The notes: generated from the sequence alone by a model not told the origin. DNA of 64,000 nt from Hydrogenophaga flava NBRC 102514 (GCF_001571145.1 NZ_BCTF01000004.1:62001-126000); one strand, 5' to 3'. Shown: positions 29,058-38,097, numbered from the stretch's first letter. Numbers and translations are program-made.

Positions 29058-29627
29058 ATGGACACCGACCAGACCCTGATGGCGCTGCTCGACCGCGTGG
29101 CGCAACGCGACGAGACCGCGCTCAAGTCGCTCTACGACCTCACCAGCGGCAAGCTCTACGGCCTGGCGCTGCGGGTGCTGGAGCGCCACGAGTGGGCCGA
29201 GGACGCGCTGCAGGAGACCTTCCTGCAGGTCTGGCGCAGCGCGCCCGACTACCGCGCCTCGCTGAGCCCGCCGATGGCCTGGATGGGCCTGATCGTGCGC
29301 AGCCGCGCGCTGGACCTGCTGCGCCGGCGCAAGGCCGAGCGCGAGCACCTGAGCGACGACATCGACGACGACGGCATGGCCGACCGGCTCGAAGGCGACA
29401 CGCCCGATCCGATGCACACCAGCCTGGCCAGCCAGCAGGCCTGGGCGCTGCACCAGTGCCTCACGCGGCTGGAGAACAAGCAGCGCGAGGTGGTGAGCCT
29501 GGCCTACCTGCGCGACCTGAGCCACGGCGAGCTGGCCGAACAGCTCAAGCTGCCGCTGGGCACTGTCAAGACCTGGATCCGCCGCGGGCTGGACCAGCTG
29601 CGTGTGTGCATGGCAAGGTTTGCCTGA
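29058..29627 (+). CDS. ECF-type RNA polymerase sigma factor
   Basis: 189 residues with region 2 (LYDLTSGKLYGLALRVLERHEWAEDALQETFLQVWR, read as segments) and region 4 (SLAYLRDLSHGELAEQ, LPLGTVKTWIRRGLDQLR). Region 3 is absent, as expected for ECF sigma factors of the SigK type. The gene is followed after 8 bases by its probable anti-sigma factor. Two matching non-housekeeping promoter elements upstream of the two divergent units are its probable targets. Confidence 0.94.
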   Translation: MDTDQTLMALLDRVAQRDETALKSLYDLTSGKLYGLALRVLERHEWAEDALQETFLQVWRSAPDYRASLSPPMAWMGLIVRSRALDLLRRRKAEREHLSDDIDDDGMADRLEGDTPDPMHTSLASQQAWALHQCLTRLENKQREVVSLAYLRDLSHGELAEQLKLPLGTVKTWIRRGLDQLRVCMARFA

Positions 29628-29635
29628 GGAACGCC

Positions 29636-30415
29636 ATGGACATCCACCGACACCCCGAGCTGCTGGACCGACTGGCTGCGGCCTACGCCATCGGCACCCT
29701 GCGCGGCGGCGCGCGGCGCCGCTTCGAAACCCTGGCGCGCGAGCGTGCGCCGGTGCGCGCGGCGGCCCTGGTCTGGCAGAGTCGCGTCGCCAGCATGACC
29801 GAGCTGGAGCCCGCGGTGACGCCCTCGCCCGTGGTCTGGACGCGCATCCACAACCTGATCGAGGCCGAGCGCGAGCAGGCCGCCATGGCCGCGGCCCGCG
29901 CGGCACCAGCGCCGCCGCCCCCCACCGGCTGGTGGCGCAGCCTGGCGCTCTGGCGCGGTGCGGCCGGTGCCGGCGCGCTGGCCACCGTGCTGGCCGTGGT
30001 CACCACCGTGGGCCTGCGCGACCGGCTCGGGGCACAGATCGACGAACTGCAGGCGAAGCTGAGCAACCAGCCGCAGATCGAATACGTGGCCGTGCTCAAC
30101 GACGAGCAGGCCAGCGCCTCGATGCTGGTGACCTTCGACCCGAAGAACCGCAAGCTGACGCTGCAGCGCGTGGGTGGCTACCAGGAAGCGGCCGACAAGT
30201 CGCTGCAGCTCTGGGCCCTGCCGCCGGGCAGCAAGCCGCGTTCGCTGGGCGTGCTGAGCCAGGAGAAGCTGCTGCAGCTCGCAGCAGGCGAAGGTGATGT
30301 GCGCGAAGTGCCGGCGCTGGCCATCAGCCTGGAACCCAAGGGCGGCGTGCCCAGCGAGACCGGCCCCACCGGACCGGTGCTGTTCAAGGGCGCGCTGATC
30401 CAGAAGATGCTCTGA
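29636..30415 (+). CDS. RskA-type membrane anti-sigma factor
   Basis: 259 residues from the ATG at 29636 (GAGGAA upstream). The cytosolic N-terminal part includes LLDRLAAAYAIGTLRGGARRRF, typical of the sigma-binding domain of RskA-like proteins. A single membrane helix lies at about 105-125. The periplasmic C-terminal domain contains SLQLWALPPGSKPRSLGVL, the conserved RskA feature. It would hold the ECF sigma factor at the membrane until an envelope or redox signal releases it. It abuts the convergent queF gene with no gap. Confidence 0.92.
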   Translation: MDIHRHPELLDRLAAAYAIGTLRGGARRRFETLARERAPVRAAALVWQSRVASMTELEPAVTPSPVVWTRIHNLIEAEREQAAMAAARAAPAPPPPTGWWRSLALWRGAAGAGALATVLAVVTTVGLRDRLGAQIDELQAKLSNQPQIEYVAVLNDEQASASMLVTFDPKNRKLTLQRVGGYQEAADKSLQLWALPPGSKPRSLGVLSQEKLLQLAAGEGDVREVPALAISLEPKGGVPSETGPTGPVLFKGALIQKML

Positions 30416-31258
30416 TCACTGCCGCGCGGTGCGCGTGTTGGCGGGCGGCAGCTGGGGGTGGCTGCTGCGCCAGGGGTTGATGTCCAGCCCGCCGCGGCGC
30501 GAGTAGCGCGCATAGACCATCAGCTTGGCCGGCTTGCAGCGCGCCATGATGTCCATGTAGATGCGCTCGACGCACTGTTCGTGGAATTCGTTGTGGTTGC
30601 GGAAGCTCACGATGTACTGCAGCAGCCCGGCCTGGTCGATCTGCGGCCCGCTGTAGCGGATCTGCACGCTGCCCCAGTCGGGCTGGCCGGTCACCGGGCA
30701 GTTGCTGCGCAGCAGGTCGCTCACCAGCACCTCGTCCACCGGCTTTTCGTCCAGCGCGGCGGAAAGGAAATCCGGCGTCGGCTGGTAGGTGTCGCACTCG
30801 ACATCGAGCCGGTCGATCGACACGCCTTCCAGCTCCTTGACCGGCTCGCACTCGAACAAGGGCGGCAGCAGCAGCCGCACACCGGCCCCCGACCTCACCT
30901 TTTCCCCGCCCCAGATCGCGCGGCTGACGTCGTCGCGGATGCGGTCGCGCACCGCGTCGGCGCTGTCCAGGCGGGTGTTGTTGAAGCTGTTGAGATAGAG
31001 CTTGAACGACTTGCTCTCGACGATGTGCGTGCTCTCGCAGGGGATGGTGATGTGGGCGATCGCCACCTGCGGCTTGCCCTTCGTGTTCAGCCAGCTCAGC
31101 TCGAAGGCGGTCCAGAGGTCGGCGCCCAGGAAGGGCACGCTGCCGGTGATGCCGATTTCGGCGCGCTTGGGCTCGCGCGGCAGCGGAAACAGCAGGGACG
31201 GGTCGTACCGGTCGACGTAGTCGGTGGTCTTGCCCAGGGGAGATTGGTCTGGCGTCAT
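30416..31258 (-). CDS. queF: NADPH-dependent 7-cyano-7-deazaguanine reductase (bimodular QueF)
   Basis: 280 residues, the long E. coli-type architecture. It contains the QueF motif [16 protein letters not shown], the active-site Cys in [17 protein letters not shown] and the [18 protein letters not shown] segment. It reduces preQ0 to preQ1 in queuosine synthesis. The ATG at 31258 overlaps the stop of the upstream hydroxylase gene (ATGA). No other queuosine genes are in the window. Confidence 0.95.
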   Translation of the reverse strand: MTPDQSPLGKTTDYVDRYDPSLLFPLPREPKRAEIGITGSVPFLGADLWTAFELSWLNTKGKPQVAIAHITIPCESTHIVESKSFKLYLNSFNNTRLDSADAVRDRIRDDVSRAIWGGEKVRSGAGVRLLLPPLFECEPVKELEGVSIDRLDVECDTYQPTPDFLSAALDEKPVDEVLVSDLLRSNCPVTGQPDWGSVQIRYSGPQIDQAGLLQYIVSFRNHNEFHEQCVERIYMDIMARCKPAKLMVYARYSRRGGLDINPWRSSHPQLPPANTRTARQ

Positions 31259-32136
31259 TCGAATACCCGTTCGCGCATCCATTTGGTCGCCACCCATTTT
31301 TCACCTTCGAGCACCGGCGCGCCGCCGTGCAGGGTCATAGTGCCAGGGTGCGGCCGGTTGTAGGAAAAAAACACCGCATTGCCGCGCACCGGCGCCACCT
31401 CCAGACCGATGTCCGGGAAGGTCGTGCCGCCGCCGCGCGCCGGTTCGTTGAGATACATCACCACCGTGCCCACGCGCTGGCCGCCGCGCTTGAGGATGGT
31501 CGGCGTGCCCGGCTCGGCCGGGTCGAAGTAGTCGTAGTGCGGCTTGTATTCCGCACCCACCTTGTAGTTGAGCACCTGGATGCCCTCGCCGTTTTCCACC
31601 GGCCAGTTCACCAGCCGCGCAATACGCGCCTCGATGCGCTTGACCAGCTCGCTTTCGCCGCGGTTGAAAAACATGCCGTTGCTGGTGCGGTCGGGGTTGA
31701 GCTCCTCGCCGCCGGTGGCGGTCTGCACGGTGAGCGAACGCGCCAGGCGCGGCCGGGAGGCCTCGATCAGGCCGTCGCACTCCTCATGGCTGAGCAGGCC
31801 GCCGAGCACCACCACCCGCGGCTGCGTCACCGAGATGATCACGTCGACCATGCGGTCGCCCGCGTCCAGCCGGCGCGGCGAACCGCTGAGTGCGACATCG
31901 GGCACGCGCACCGTGGCCATCTCGCGCGCCGGGGCCTGCGTGGGCGCGGGCGCGGCGGCGCGGCCGGCACCGAGCTTCTGCAGGTGGTCGCGCAGGGTCT
32001 GCTCCAGCGCGGCCTCGGCCACATCCGCCTGCCAGCCGGCCTTGACCATGGCGTCGAGCACGGCCTCGGGCATGCAGCCGGCGGTGGACTGCTCGATGAT
32101 CCACTGGCGCAGTTCGGGGGTGACGGTCTGGGTCAT
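31255..32136 (-). CDS. 2OG-Fe(II) oxygenase, prolyl-4-hydroxylase type
   Basis: 293 residues. The C-terminal catalytic domain has the Fe ligands in [12 protein letters not shown] (His, Asp) and [17 protein letters not shown] (His), with the 2-oxoglutarate-binding Lys in [24 protein letters not shown] is typical of P4H-like proteins. The N-terminal 60 residues look like a small helical domain followed by an Ala/Pro-rich linker. Substrate unknown. It is cotranscribed between yaaA and queF. Confidence 0.92.
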   Translation of the reverse strand: MTQTVTPELRQWIIEQSTAGCMPEAVLDAMVKAGWQADVAEAALEQTLRDHLQKLGAGRAAAPAPTQAPAREMATVRVPDVALSGSPRRLDAGDRMVDVIISVTQPRVVVLGGLLSHEECDGLIEASRPRLARSLTVQTATGGEELNPDRTSNGMFFNRGESELVKRIEARIARLVNWPVENGEGIQVLNYKVGAEYKPHYDYFDPAEPGTPTILKRGGQRVGTVVMYLNEPARGGGTTFPDIGLEVAPVRGNAVFFSYNRPHPGTMTLHGGAPVLEGEKWVATKWMRERVFE

Positions 32137-32157
32137 GGTCGTCTCCTCGGGTGGCGG

Positions 32158-32934
32158 TCAGGCGCCCTGGTCGCGCCGGAACACGAAACGGTCGGGCCCG
32201 CTGGCGTCTGGCGCGAAGCGGTAGCCCTCCAGGTCGAAGCCCTTGAGCTGCTCGGGCGTGGCCGCCCGGTGCTGCAGCGCGTAGCGCACCATCAGGCCGC
32301 GCGCGCGCTTGGCGAAGAAGCTCACGATCTTGTATTGGGCGCCCTTTTTCTCTTCGAACACGCAGTTCACCACACGCGGCTGCAGCGCCTTGAGGTCGAC
32401 CGCCTTGAAATATTCCTCGCTGGCCAGGTTGACCAGCACCGGGCTCTTGTCGGCGCGGGCGCGGCCATTGAGGTAGTCGGCGATCTGGCTGCCCCAGAAG
32501 CGGTAGAGGTTGCCGCCCTTGTCGGTCTTGAGCCGCGTGCCCATCTCCAGCCGGTAGGGCTGCATGCGGTCCAGCGGGCGCAGCACGCCGTACAGGCCGC
32601 TGAGGATGCACAGGTGCTGCTGCAGCCAGTCCAGCTCGCCTTCGTTCAGCGTCTTCGCATCCAGTCCGCCATACACGTCGCCGTCGAAGGCCAGCACGGC
32701 CTGCTTGGAGTTCTTGGCGGTGAATTTGGGCGACCAGGCCTGGTAGCGCGCGGCGTTCAGGCCCGCGAGCTGGTCCGACAGGTCCATCAGATCGGCCACC
32801 TGCTGCGGCGACTTCTCGCGCAGCACGGCGATCAGCGCGCTCGCCTGTTCCACGAACAGCGGTTGCGTGAAGGTCTTGATGTGGGCCGGCGTCTCGTAGT
32901 CGAGCGCCTTGGCAGGGGAAATGACAAACAGCAT
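32158..32934 (-). CDS. yaaA: Peroxide-stress protein YaaA
   Basis: 258 residues. It begins MLFVISPAKALDYE and contains YQAWSPKFTAKNSKQAVLAFDGDVYGG (seen as adjoining segments), LSGLYGVLRPLDRMQPYRLEMGT and the C-terminal FFAKRARGLMVRYAL, all family hallmarks. In E. coli YaaA limits free iron during H2O2 stress and binds DNA. It is 6 bases downstream of the CsgG-like lipoprotein gene and 21 upstream of the hydroxylase gene. The peroxide theme recurs with the rubrerythrin operon nearby. Confidence 0.95.
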   Translation of the reverse strand: MLFVISPAKALDYETPAHIKTFTQPLFVEQASALIAVLREKSPQQVADLMDLSDQLAGLNAARYQAWSPKFTAKNSKQAVLAFDGDVYGGLDAKTLNEGELDWLQQHLCILSGLYGVLRPLDRMQPYRLEMGTRLKTDKGGNLYRFWGSQIADYLNGRARADKSPVLVNLASEEYFKAVDLKALQPRVVNCVFEEKKGAQYKIVSFFAKRARGLMVRYALQHRAATPEQLKGFDLEGYRFAPDASGPDRFVFRRDQGA

Positions 32935-32940
32935 GGTGGC

Positions 32941-33741
32941 TCAGCCAGCCTTCTTCTTGGTGGGCACAGGTTCGGGCAGCGGCTTCTCGACCAGGCGCTG
33001 CACCTCATCGACCAGGTGGTTGTGCGCGTCCAGGAAGGCCGCTGCTATCACCTTGGCCTCGTTGGTGTTGCTCCAGCCCAGACCGCCTGCGCCGCCGGCC
33101 TTGCCGATGGCCAGGCCACCGATGCCCAGATCGGTGCTGCGTGCGGCGCCGGTGGCGGCAGAAAGTTGCTCCGTGGTTTCGTTGTCGGTCAGCAGCAGCA
33201 CAACTTGAGCTTCCTTGAGCTTGACGTTCTCGGCCGCACCGGCGATCACGTTCAGGCCCGGAATCTGCGCCAGGATGCCGCCGATCTGGCGGCCCGCGTC
33301 CTGCTCGGAAAACGTCAGGCTGGGCACCAGGGTGTACTGCGCCACGATGCCGCGGCCCTTCTTGACCGTGGTGTCGTCCTGGCGCAGCACGCCGGACTCC
33401 TTGAGGTCCTGCTCCTTGACGGTGGCGTTCAGGCCCGAGTGCCGGTCGACGATGCGGAAGCACCCACTCTGCTGCATCATCACGCGCACCAGCGGCAGGG
33501 GGGAATCAGGCAGGCCGCCGCGGCCAATGCCGACATACCCGTTGGGGTTCTCCATCAGCGCAACCACCGCCACCGGCGCCGCGCAGGTCTTGAGCTCGGT
33601 GGCGGCGTTGCTGGCGCCGTCCGGGCCAGCCGAACCCTTGACGACGGAGCCGCCCTCACCCAGCTCCACGCCCTGCTTGCCGCAGGCGGCCAGCAGCAAA
33701 GAAAAGGCCAGCGCAGCGAGGGTCGGGACGCGTCGGAGCAT
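32941..33741 (-). CDS. CsgG/HfaB-family lipoprotein
   Basis: 266 residues. A signal peptide ends in the lipobox LLLAACGKQ. The mature protein contains VRVMMQQSGCFRIVDRHSGL, GIVAQYTLVPSLTFSEQDAG and VVLLLTDNETTEQLSA, which follow the pattern of the CsgG assembly domain (the part that precedes the secretion pore). It is shorter than curli CsgG and no curli genes are present. It probably has an outer-membrane role. First gene before yaaA; the ATG at 33741 gives the signal peptide. Confidence 0.8.
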   Translation of the reverse strand: MLRRVPTLAALAFSLLLAACGKQGVELGEGGSVVKGSAGPDGASNAATELKTCAAPVAVVALMENPNGYVGIGRGGLPDSPLPLVRVMMQQSGCFRIVDRHSGLNATVKEQDLKESGVLRQDDTTVKKGRGIVAQYTLVPSLTFSEQDAGRQIGGILAQIPGLNVIAGAAENVKLKEAQVVLLLTDNETTEQLSAATGAARSTDLGIGGLAIGKAGGAGGLGWSNTNEAKVIAAAFLDAHNHLVDEVQRLVEKPLPEPVPTKKKAG

Positions 33742-33820
33742 GGTATTCCAGGGGGAAAAACAGGGAAAACCGAGTGTACCCGTGGCATCCAGGGCCATCT
33801 GTCGCCGGACAATCGGCCCC

Positions 33821-34513
33821 ATGCTGCGCATCCTGCACCGCGACGACCACCTGATCGCCATCGACAAACCGCCCGGCCTGCTGGTGCACCGCACCGGGCT
33901 GGACGCGGGCGAGACCCGCTTTGCGGTGCAGCTGCTGCGCGACCAGATCGGCCGGCAGGTCTGGCCGGCGCACCGGCTCGACAAAGGCACCAGTGGCGTG
34001 CTGCTGTTCGCACTGGACGCGGCCACGGCCAGCCAGCTCGGCAGAGCCTTCGAATCCGGCGAGGGCATCACCAAGACCTACCACGCCATCGTGCGCGGCT
34101 GGCCCGCCGACGCCGGCCTGATCGACTATCCGCTCAAGCGCATGCCCGACGACATGCGCGTCGAACGTGAAGAGGTGCAGGAAGCGCAAACCCGGTTCAG
34201 GACGTTGGAGCGCTACGAGCTGCCGATTCCGCAAGGCAGCTTTGCGACCACCCGCTGCGCCCTGGTGGAACTGCAACCACTCACCGGCCGCCGCCACCAG
34301 CTGCGGCGCCACATGAAGCACATCGCCCACCCGATCATCGGCGACGCGACGCACGGAAAGGGGCCGTTGAACCGGGCGGTGGCGGCGTTTCTCGGGGTGC
34401 AGCGGCTGTGGCTGCATGCGAGCCACCTGGCGCTGCATCACCCGGTCAGCGGCGAAGCGCTGTCACTGGAGGCCCCGCGCGATCCGGACTGGTCGAGCTG
34501 GCCCCGCGCCTGA
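33821..34513 (+). CDS. truC: tRNA pseudouridine(65) synthase TruC-like
   Basis: 230 residues. The RluA-family active site is AHRLDKGTSGVLLFAL with the catalytic Asp. KTYHAIVRGWPADAGLIDYPL, TGRRHQLRRHMKHIAHPIIGD and THGKGPLNR resemble E. coli TruC as I remember it, and the short N-terminus without an S4 domain agrees. It isomerises U65 in tRNAs. It is divergent from the CsgG-like gene and ends 3 bases before the convergent DUF3501 gene. Confidence 0.88.
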   Translation: MLRILHRDDHLIAIDKPPGLLVHRTGLDAGETRFAVQLLRDQIGRQVWPAHRLDKGTSGVLLFALDAATASQLGRAFESGEGITKTYHAIVRGWPADAGLIDYPLKRMPDDMRVEREEVQEAQTRFRTLERYELPIPQGSFATTRCALVELQPLTGRRHQLRRHMKHIAHPIIGDATHGKGPLNRAVAAFLGVQRLWLHASHLALHHPVSGEALSLEAPRDPDWSSWPRA

Positions 34514-34516
34514 GAC

Positions 34517-35107
34517 TTACTTCAGATCCCCCGCCAAACTCGCCAGCGTCTCGGCCGGAATCTGCAGGTGCGCGGGGTAGTTCGTGTGGTCGCAGCCGAG
34601 CTTGACGGCCGCGCCGGCCTGGATCGCAGCGCGCATGGCAGGCGTGAACTCGAAGCGCACGAAGTGCACCGCGCTGGTCTTCTGCTCGTTCTCGCGGTCC
34701 AGGTCTTCATCGGCGATGGCGTAGACACGTTCGTAGCCTTCGACCTCGACGAACATGCGGTCTTCCACGCCGATCAGGCGCGCGAGTTCGCGCTTGCGCT
34801 CGTTGACGTCGATGTACTCGATCATCATCGTCGCCTTCCAGTTGCTGCCGTCGGGCACCAGCGGTGCGTAGGCCTCGATCTCCTGCTGGATGCCCTCTTC
34901 CTCGAAGATCTTCTCGATGCGCAGCATCTCCTGGATCTGGTAGCGGATGGTGGTCTCGCTTTCGAACTGCAGGTTCAAGTGTTCGCCGAGCTGCACGCTG
35001 CGCAGCTTGCGGTGCGCGATGACCTCGGGCTTGTGAACCTTGCGCCACTTGCTGTAGGCCTCCAGGCTCATCAGGTTGTCGGGGGTGATGTGTCCGGTCA
35101 GTTGCAT
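34517..35107 (-). CDS. DUF3501 family protein
   Basis: 196 residues beginning MQLTGHITPDNLMSLEAYSK. RLIGVEDRMFVEVEGYERVYAIADEDL and TSAVHFVRFEFTPAMRAA (segments) fit DUF3501. Function unknown; the gene regularly follows a rubrerythrin and a CCG-domain Fe-S protein in betaproteobacteria, as it does here. 10 bases separate it from the Fe-S protein gene. Confidence 0.88.
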   Translation of the reverse strand: MQLTGHITPDNLMSLEAYSKWRKVHKPEVIAHRKLRSVQLGEHLNLQFESETTIRYQIQEMLRIEKIFEEEGIQQEIEAYAPLVPDGSNWKATMMIEYIDVNERKRELARLIGVEDRMFVEVEGYERVYAIADEDLDRENEQKTSAVHFVRFEFTPAMRAAIQAGAAVKLGCDHTNYPAHLQIPAETLASLAGDLK

Positions 35108-35117
35108 GGTGTGGTCC

Positions 35118-36467
35118 TCACTTCAGGCCATAGGCGCGGGCCACGAGCGACAGCGGGTGTTGCAGCTCAGGCGCCCCGTGGCCGTTCACTTCAAAACCCT
35201 GCGCGATGTGGTGGCCGCCCAGCGGGCAGTCGGAGCTGATGTAGTCGGGCTTGCTGCCGTCCTTCATGGTGGCCATGGCCTTGAACACCGGCTTGCCGAT
35301 CTTCATCGCCTGCTGGTGCGTGCCTTTCTTGACGCCGAAGGTGCCGGCATGGCCCGAGCAGCGCTCGATGGTGTTGACCGTGGTCTCCGGGATCATCTTG
35401 AGCATCTCTTCGGTCTTGCGGCCGATGTTCTGCACCCGGCCGTGGCAGGGGATCTGGTAGCTGATGTTGCCGAGCTTCTGGGGGAACTCGGTCTTGAGCA
35501 GGCCGTCGCGCTTGCGCGCCATGAGGTACTCGAACGGGTCCCACATGTGTTCCTTGACGAGCTGCGTGTCGGCGTCGTCGGGGAACATGAGCGGGATCTC
35601 CTGCTTGAACATCAGCGCGCAGCTGGGCACGGCGGCGAGGATGGCAAAGCCGTCGCGCGCGTACTTCGCCAGCATCGGGATGTTGGCTTCCCTGCTGGCC
35701 TGCACCGAGTCCAGATCGCCCAGTTCCAGCTTGGGCATGCCGCAGCATTTTTCCTTCTCGACGATGGTGTACGGGATGTCGTTGTGGTCGAGGATCTTGA
35801 GCAGGTCCAGGCCGATGCCAGGCTCGTTGTAGTTGATGTAGCAGGTGGAGAAGATGGCGACCTTGCCGGGCGTCTTCTCGCCGTCGACCACCTTGCTGGC
35901 CTTGGCGCCGGGCGCGGCCCAGCGGAAGCGTTGGGTCGCCAGATCGGGCAGCCAGGCGTCCTTGTCCACGCCCATGGCGCTTTCCATCACGCCGCGCGCG
36001 GCCTTGGTCTTATTCACCGCGTTGACCACTTGCACCACGATGGGAATGCCGGCGAACTGGCCGTGCACGTCGGTGGAGGCCAGCAGCTTCTCGCTGGTCT
36101 TGACCTCACCCTTTTTGAACTTGATGGCCTTGGCGCGCAGCATGGTGTGCGGGAAGTCCAGGTTCCACTCGTGCGGCGGCGTGTACGGGCACTTGGTCAT
36201 GTAGCAGAGGTCGCACATGTAGCACTGGTCCACCACCTTCCAGTAGTCCTGCTTGGCGACCCCATCGACTTCCATGGTGCTGCTCTCGTCCACCAGGTCG
36301 AACAGGGTCGGGAACGAGCCGCACAGGCTCACACAGCGCCGGCAGCCGTGGCAGATGTCGAAGATGCGCTCCAGCTCGTGGAAGCACTTCTCCTCGTCAT
36401 AGAAGTCGGGGTTCTTCCAGTCCAGCGGATGGCGCGTCGGCGCCTGCAGGTTGCCTTCGGTGGCCAT
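35118..36467 (-). CDS. Heterodisulfide-reductase-like Fe-S oxidoreductase (GlpC/HdrD type)
   Basis: 449 residues. Two N-terminal 4Fe-4S motifs are ICHGCRRCVSLCGSFP and QCYMCDLCYMTKCPYTPP. CCG-type cysteine-rich modules follow: EKEKCCGMPKLELGD and a second half with IPCHGRVQNIG and ERCSGHAGTFG. Such proteins pass electrons to or from thiol/disulfide or quinone partners. The ATG at 36467 is chosen; the open frame upstream is non-coding. Its position directly after rubrerythrin suggests it is the electron donor for peroxide reduction, which is inference. Confidence 0.9.
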   Translation of the reverse strand: MATEGNLQAPTRHPLDWKNPDFYDEEKCFHELERIFDICHGCRRCVSLCGSFPTLFDLVDESSTMEVDGVAKQDYWKVVDQCYMCDLCYMTKCPYTPPHEWNLDFPHTMLRAKAIKFKKGEVKTSEKLLASTDVHGQFAGIPIVVQVVNAVNKTKAARGVMESAMGVDKDAWLPDLATQRFRWAAPGAKASKVVDGEKTPGKVAIFSTCYINYNEPGIGLDLLKILDHNDIPYTIVEKEKCCGMPKLELGDLDSVQASREANIPMLAKYARDGFAILAAVPSCALMFKQEIPLMFPDDADTQLVKEHMWDPFEYLMARKRDGLLKTEFPQKLGNISYQIPCHGRVQNIGRKTEEMLKMIPETTVNTIERCSGHAGTFGVKKGTHQQAMKIGKPVFKAMATMKDGSKPDYISSDCPLGGHHIAQGFEVNGHGAPELQHPLSLVARAYGLK

Positions 36468-36569
36468 GTCTCTTGTCCTCGTCTGTGCGGGTTGGCTCGT
36501 GGGTTTTTGAAAGCGCTCGGCCAGGCAGAACGCTTTCAAAAACGCGCCGCGGGTGCGGCGCGCAAGGGA

Positions 36570-36992
36570 TCAGTCCACCAGCTCGTTCAGAGCCTTCTGG
36601 TAGCGGTTGGCGTGCGAACGCTCGGCCTTGGCCAGGGTCTCGAACCAGTCGGCGATCTCGTCAAAGCCTTCTTCGCGCGCGGTCTTGGCCATGCCCGGGT
36701 ACATGTCGGTGTACTCGTGGGTTTCGCCGGCCACAGCGGAGGCCAGGTTCTGGCGGGTGCTGCCGATGGGCAGACCGGTGGCCGGGTCGCCTGACTGCTC
36801 CAGGAACTCCAGGTGACCGTGCGCGTGACCGGTTTCGCCTTCGGCGGTGGAGCGGAACAGGGCCGCCACATCGTTCTGGCCTTCCACGTCGGCCTTGTTT
36901 GCGAAGTACAGGTAGCGGCGGTTGGCCTGGGATTCGCCGGCGAAGGCGTCCTTCAGGCACTGCTCGGTTTTCGAGCCTTTCAATGCGGCCAT
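36570..36992 (-). CDS. Rubrerythrin-like di-iron protein without rubredoxin domain
   Basis: 140 residues that contain only the erythrin four-helix bundle. Ligand-bearing helices: [50 protein letters not shown] and [14 protein letters not shown]. The C-terminal CxxC rubredoxin module of classical rubrerythrin is missing, so it needs an external electron donor. A strong ribosome-binding site (AAGGAGA) precedes the ATG at 36992. Likely role: reduction of H2O2. First gene of a three-gene unit with the Fe-S protein and DUF3501. Confidence 0.93.
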   Translation of the reverse strand: MAALKGSKTEQCLKDAFAGESQANRRYLYFANKADVEGQNDVAALFRSTAEGETGHAHGHLEFLEQSGDPATGLPIGSTRQNLASAVAGETHEYTDMYPGMAKTAREEGFDEIADWFETLAKAERSHANRYQKALNELVD

Positions 36993-37232
36993 GGGTATCT
37001 CCTTGTCTCGTGGGTTGAGGAAGCGCCCAGCCCGCCCGCCAGGCGGCGGGGAGGTCTGTGACAGGCAGACCGTACGCCGCCCCCTTCCGTCCGTCAAATT
37101 GCCGCAGGCTATGTGACGAATTGTTCAAAGCTATTCAGAGGGAGCCATTGATAACCACTCTCAACTGGGTCGACACCCCTCAGGAAAACCCTCACACTGA
37201 CCCGGTGTCGGATGCCCGATAAGATTTCGTTT

Positions 37233-37250
37233 TGTTAAATGCATTCAACA
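37233..37250. promoter_or_regulatory. 18-base palindromic operator upstream of the VOC/monooxygenase operon
   Basis: TGTTAAATGCATTCAACA is palindromic except at one pair (A/C). It lies 33 bases upstream of the VOC gene start in an A/T-rich patch, where a promoter would be expected. The ATGCAT core with flanking TGTT/AACA resembles sites bound by dimeric MarR-type regulators of aromatic catabolism. No regulator gene is in the neighbourhood. Confidence 0.5.
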
Positions 37251-37282
37251 TTGCGGAACTTCACGATAGAACAGGAGACTCC

Positions 37283-37888
37283 ATGAACGCCACCCTGCCC
37301 CCGCCCGCTCCGGTGCAGCAGCTGCACCACTACGCCTACCGGGCACGCGATGCCGAAGAGACGCGGCATTTCTACGAGGACATCCTGGGCCTGCCGCTGT
37401 ATCACATCATCCAGAGCGACTACGTGCCCAGCACAGGCGAGTACTGCCCGTACACGCACTTTTTCTTCCGCCTGCAGGACGGTTCGTTCATCGCCTTCTT
37501 CGACCTGGGCGACGACGTGGCGGCCGAGCCGTCGCCGAACACGCCGAAGTGGGTGAACCACATCAGCTTCCGGGTGAACACGGTGCAGGAGTTGGAGAAC
37601 ACGAAGGCGCGGCTGCAGGCGCACGGGATCGAGGTGCTGGGGGTGACGGATCACCACATCTTCAAGAGCATCTATTTCTTCGACCCGAACGGCATCCGGC
37701 TGGAGCTGACGGCGCAGCTGGCGGACGAGTTCCAGATGCTGGAGGAGAGCAAGACGGCGCATGCACGGCTGGCGGAATGGAATGCGCGCAAGGAGCAGTG
37801 GCGCAAGGAGCGGGCGGCTGGTGGGGTCGCTGCGCCATTGAAGCCGCAGGCGAATGACCGGCCGGAGTTTGTGCCCGCTTCGTCCTGA
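37283..37888 (+). CDS. VOC-superfamily metalloprotein (extradiol dioxygenase / glyoxalase fold)
   Basis: 201 residues with an ideal ribosome-binding site (AGGAG, 5 bases before the ATG). The two beta-alpha-beta modules show HHYAYRARDAEETRHFYEDI, KWVNHISFRVNTVQELE and YFFDPNGIRLELTAQL; His, His and Glu are probable metal ligands. The C-terminal 50 residues are charged and Ala-rich. It precedes an FAD monooxygenase and DUF2783, an arrangement seen in aromatic-degradation clusters. Ring cleavage is possible, but the substrate is unknown. Confidence 0.82.
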   Translation: MNATLPPPAPVQQLHHYAYRARDAEETRHFYEDILGLPLYHIIQSDYVPSTGEYCPYTHFFFRLQDGSFIAFFDLGDDVAAEPSPNTPKWVNHISFRVNTVQELENTKARLQAHGIEVLGVTDHHIFKSIYFFDPNGIRLELTAQLADEFQMLEESKTAHARLAEWNARKEQWRKERAAGGVAAPLKPQANDRPEFVPASS

Positions 37889-37924
37889 CCTGCGCTCAGA
37901 TGGCTTTGGCTTTGGCGGTGCTCC

Positions 37925-38057
37925 GTGTGGCGAGGGCTGGGGTGACCGGCTCCGCTCGTGTCCCCCGCCAGCGGCTCCGCTCGTGTCCCCCGCCAGCGGC
38001 TGCGCCGCTGGCTCCTCCTTTACCTCGCTGCGCCGGTCACCCCAGCCCTCACCACAC
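37925..38057 (+). repeat. Modular palindromic repeat, copy A
   Basis: Outer arms 37925-37949 and 38033-38057 are complementary over 25 bases with one mismatch. Inside lie two perfect tandem copies of a 25-base unit (37950-37974, 37975-37999), an inner stem GCCAGCGG / CCGCTGGC around CTGCG, and the word TCCTCCTTTACCTCGCT (38013-38029). The element shares two 17-base words and the CTGCG loop with copy B, but its stems differ. It occupies most of the space after the VOC gene. Confidence 0.85.
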
Positions 38058-38097
38058 TAAATGGAGCGCCAACAGTTCGCGCACACAGTCCTTCTGC

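Noticed and set aside
37950..37999. Tandem 25-base repeats as a possible CRISPR remnant
   Set aside because: Only two copies, directly adjacent with no spacer, and embedded in a palindromic repeat element; no cas genes.
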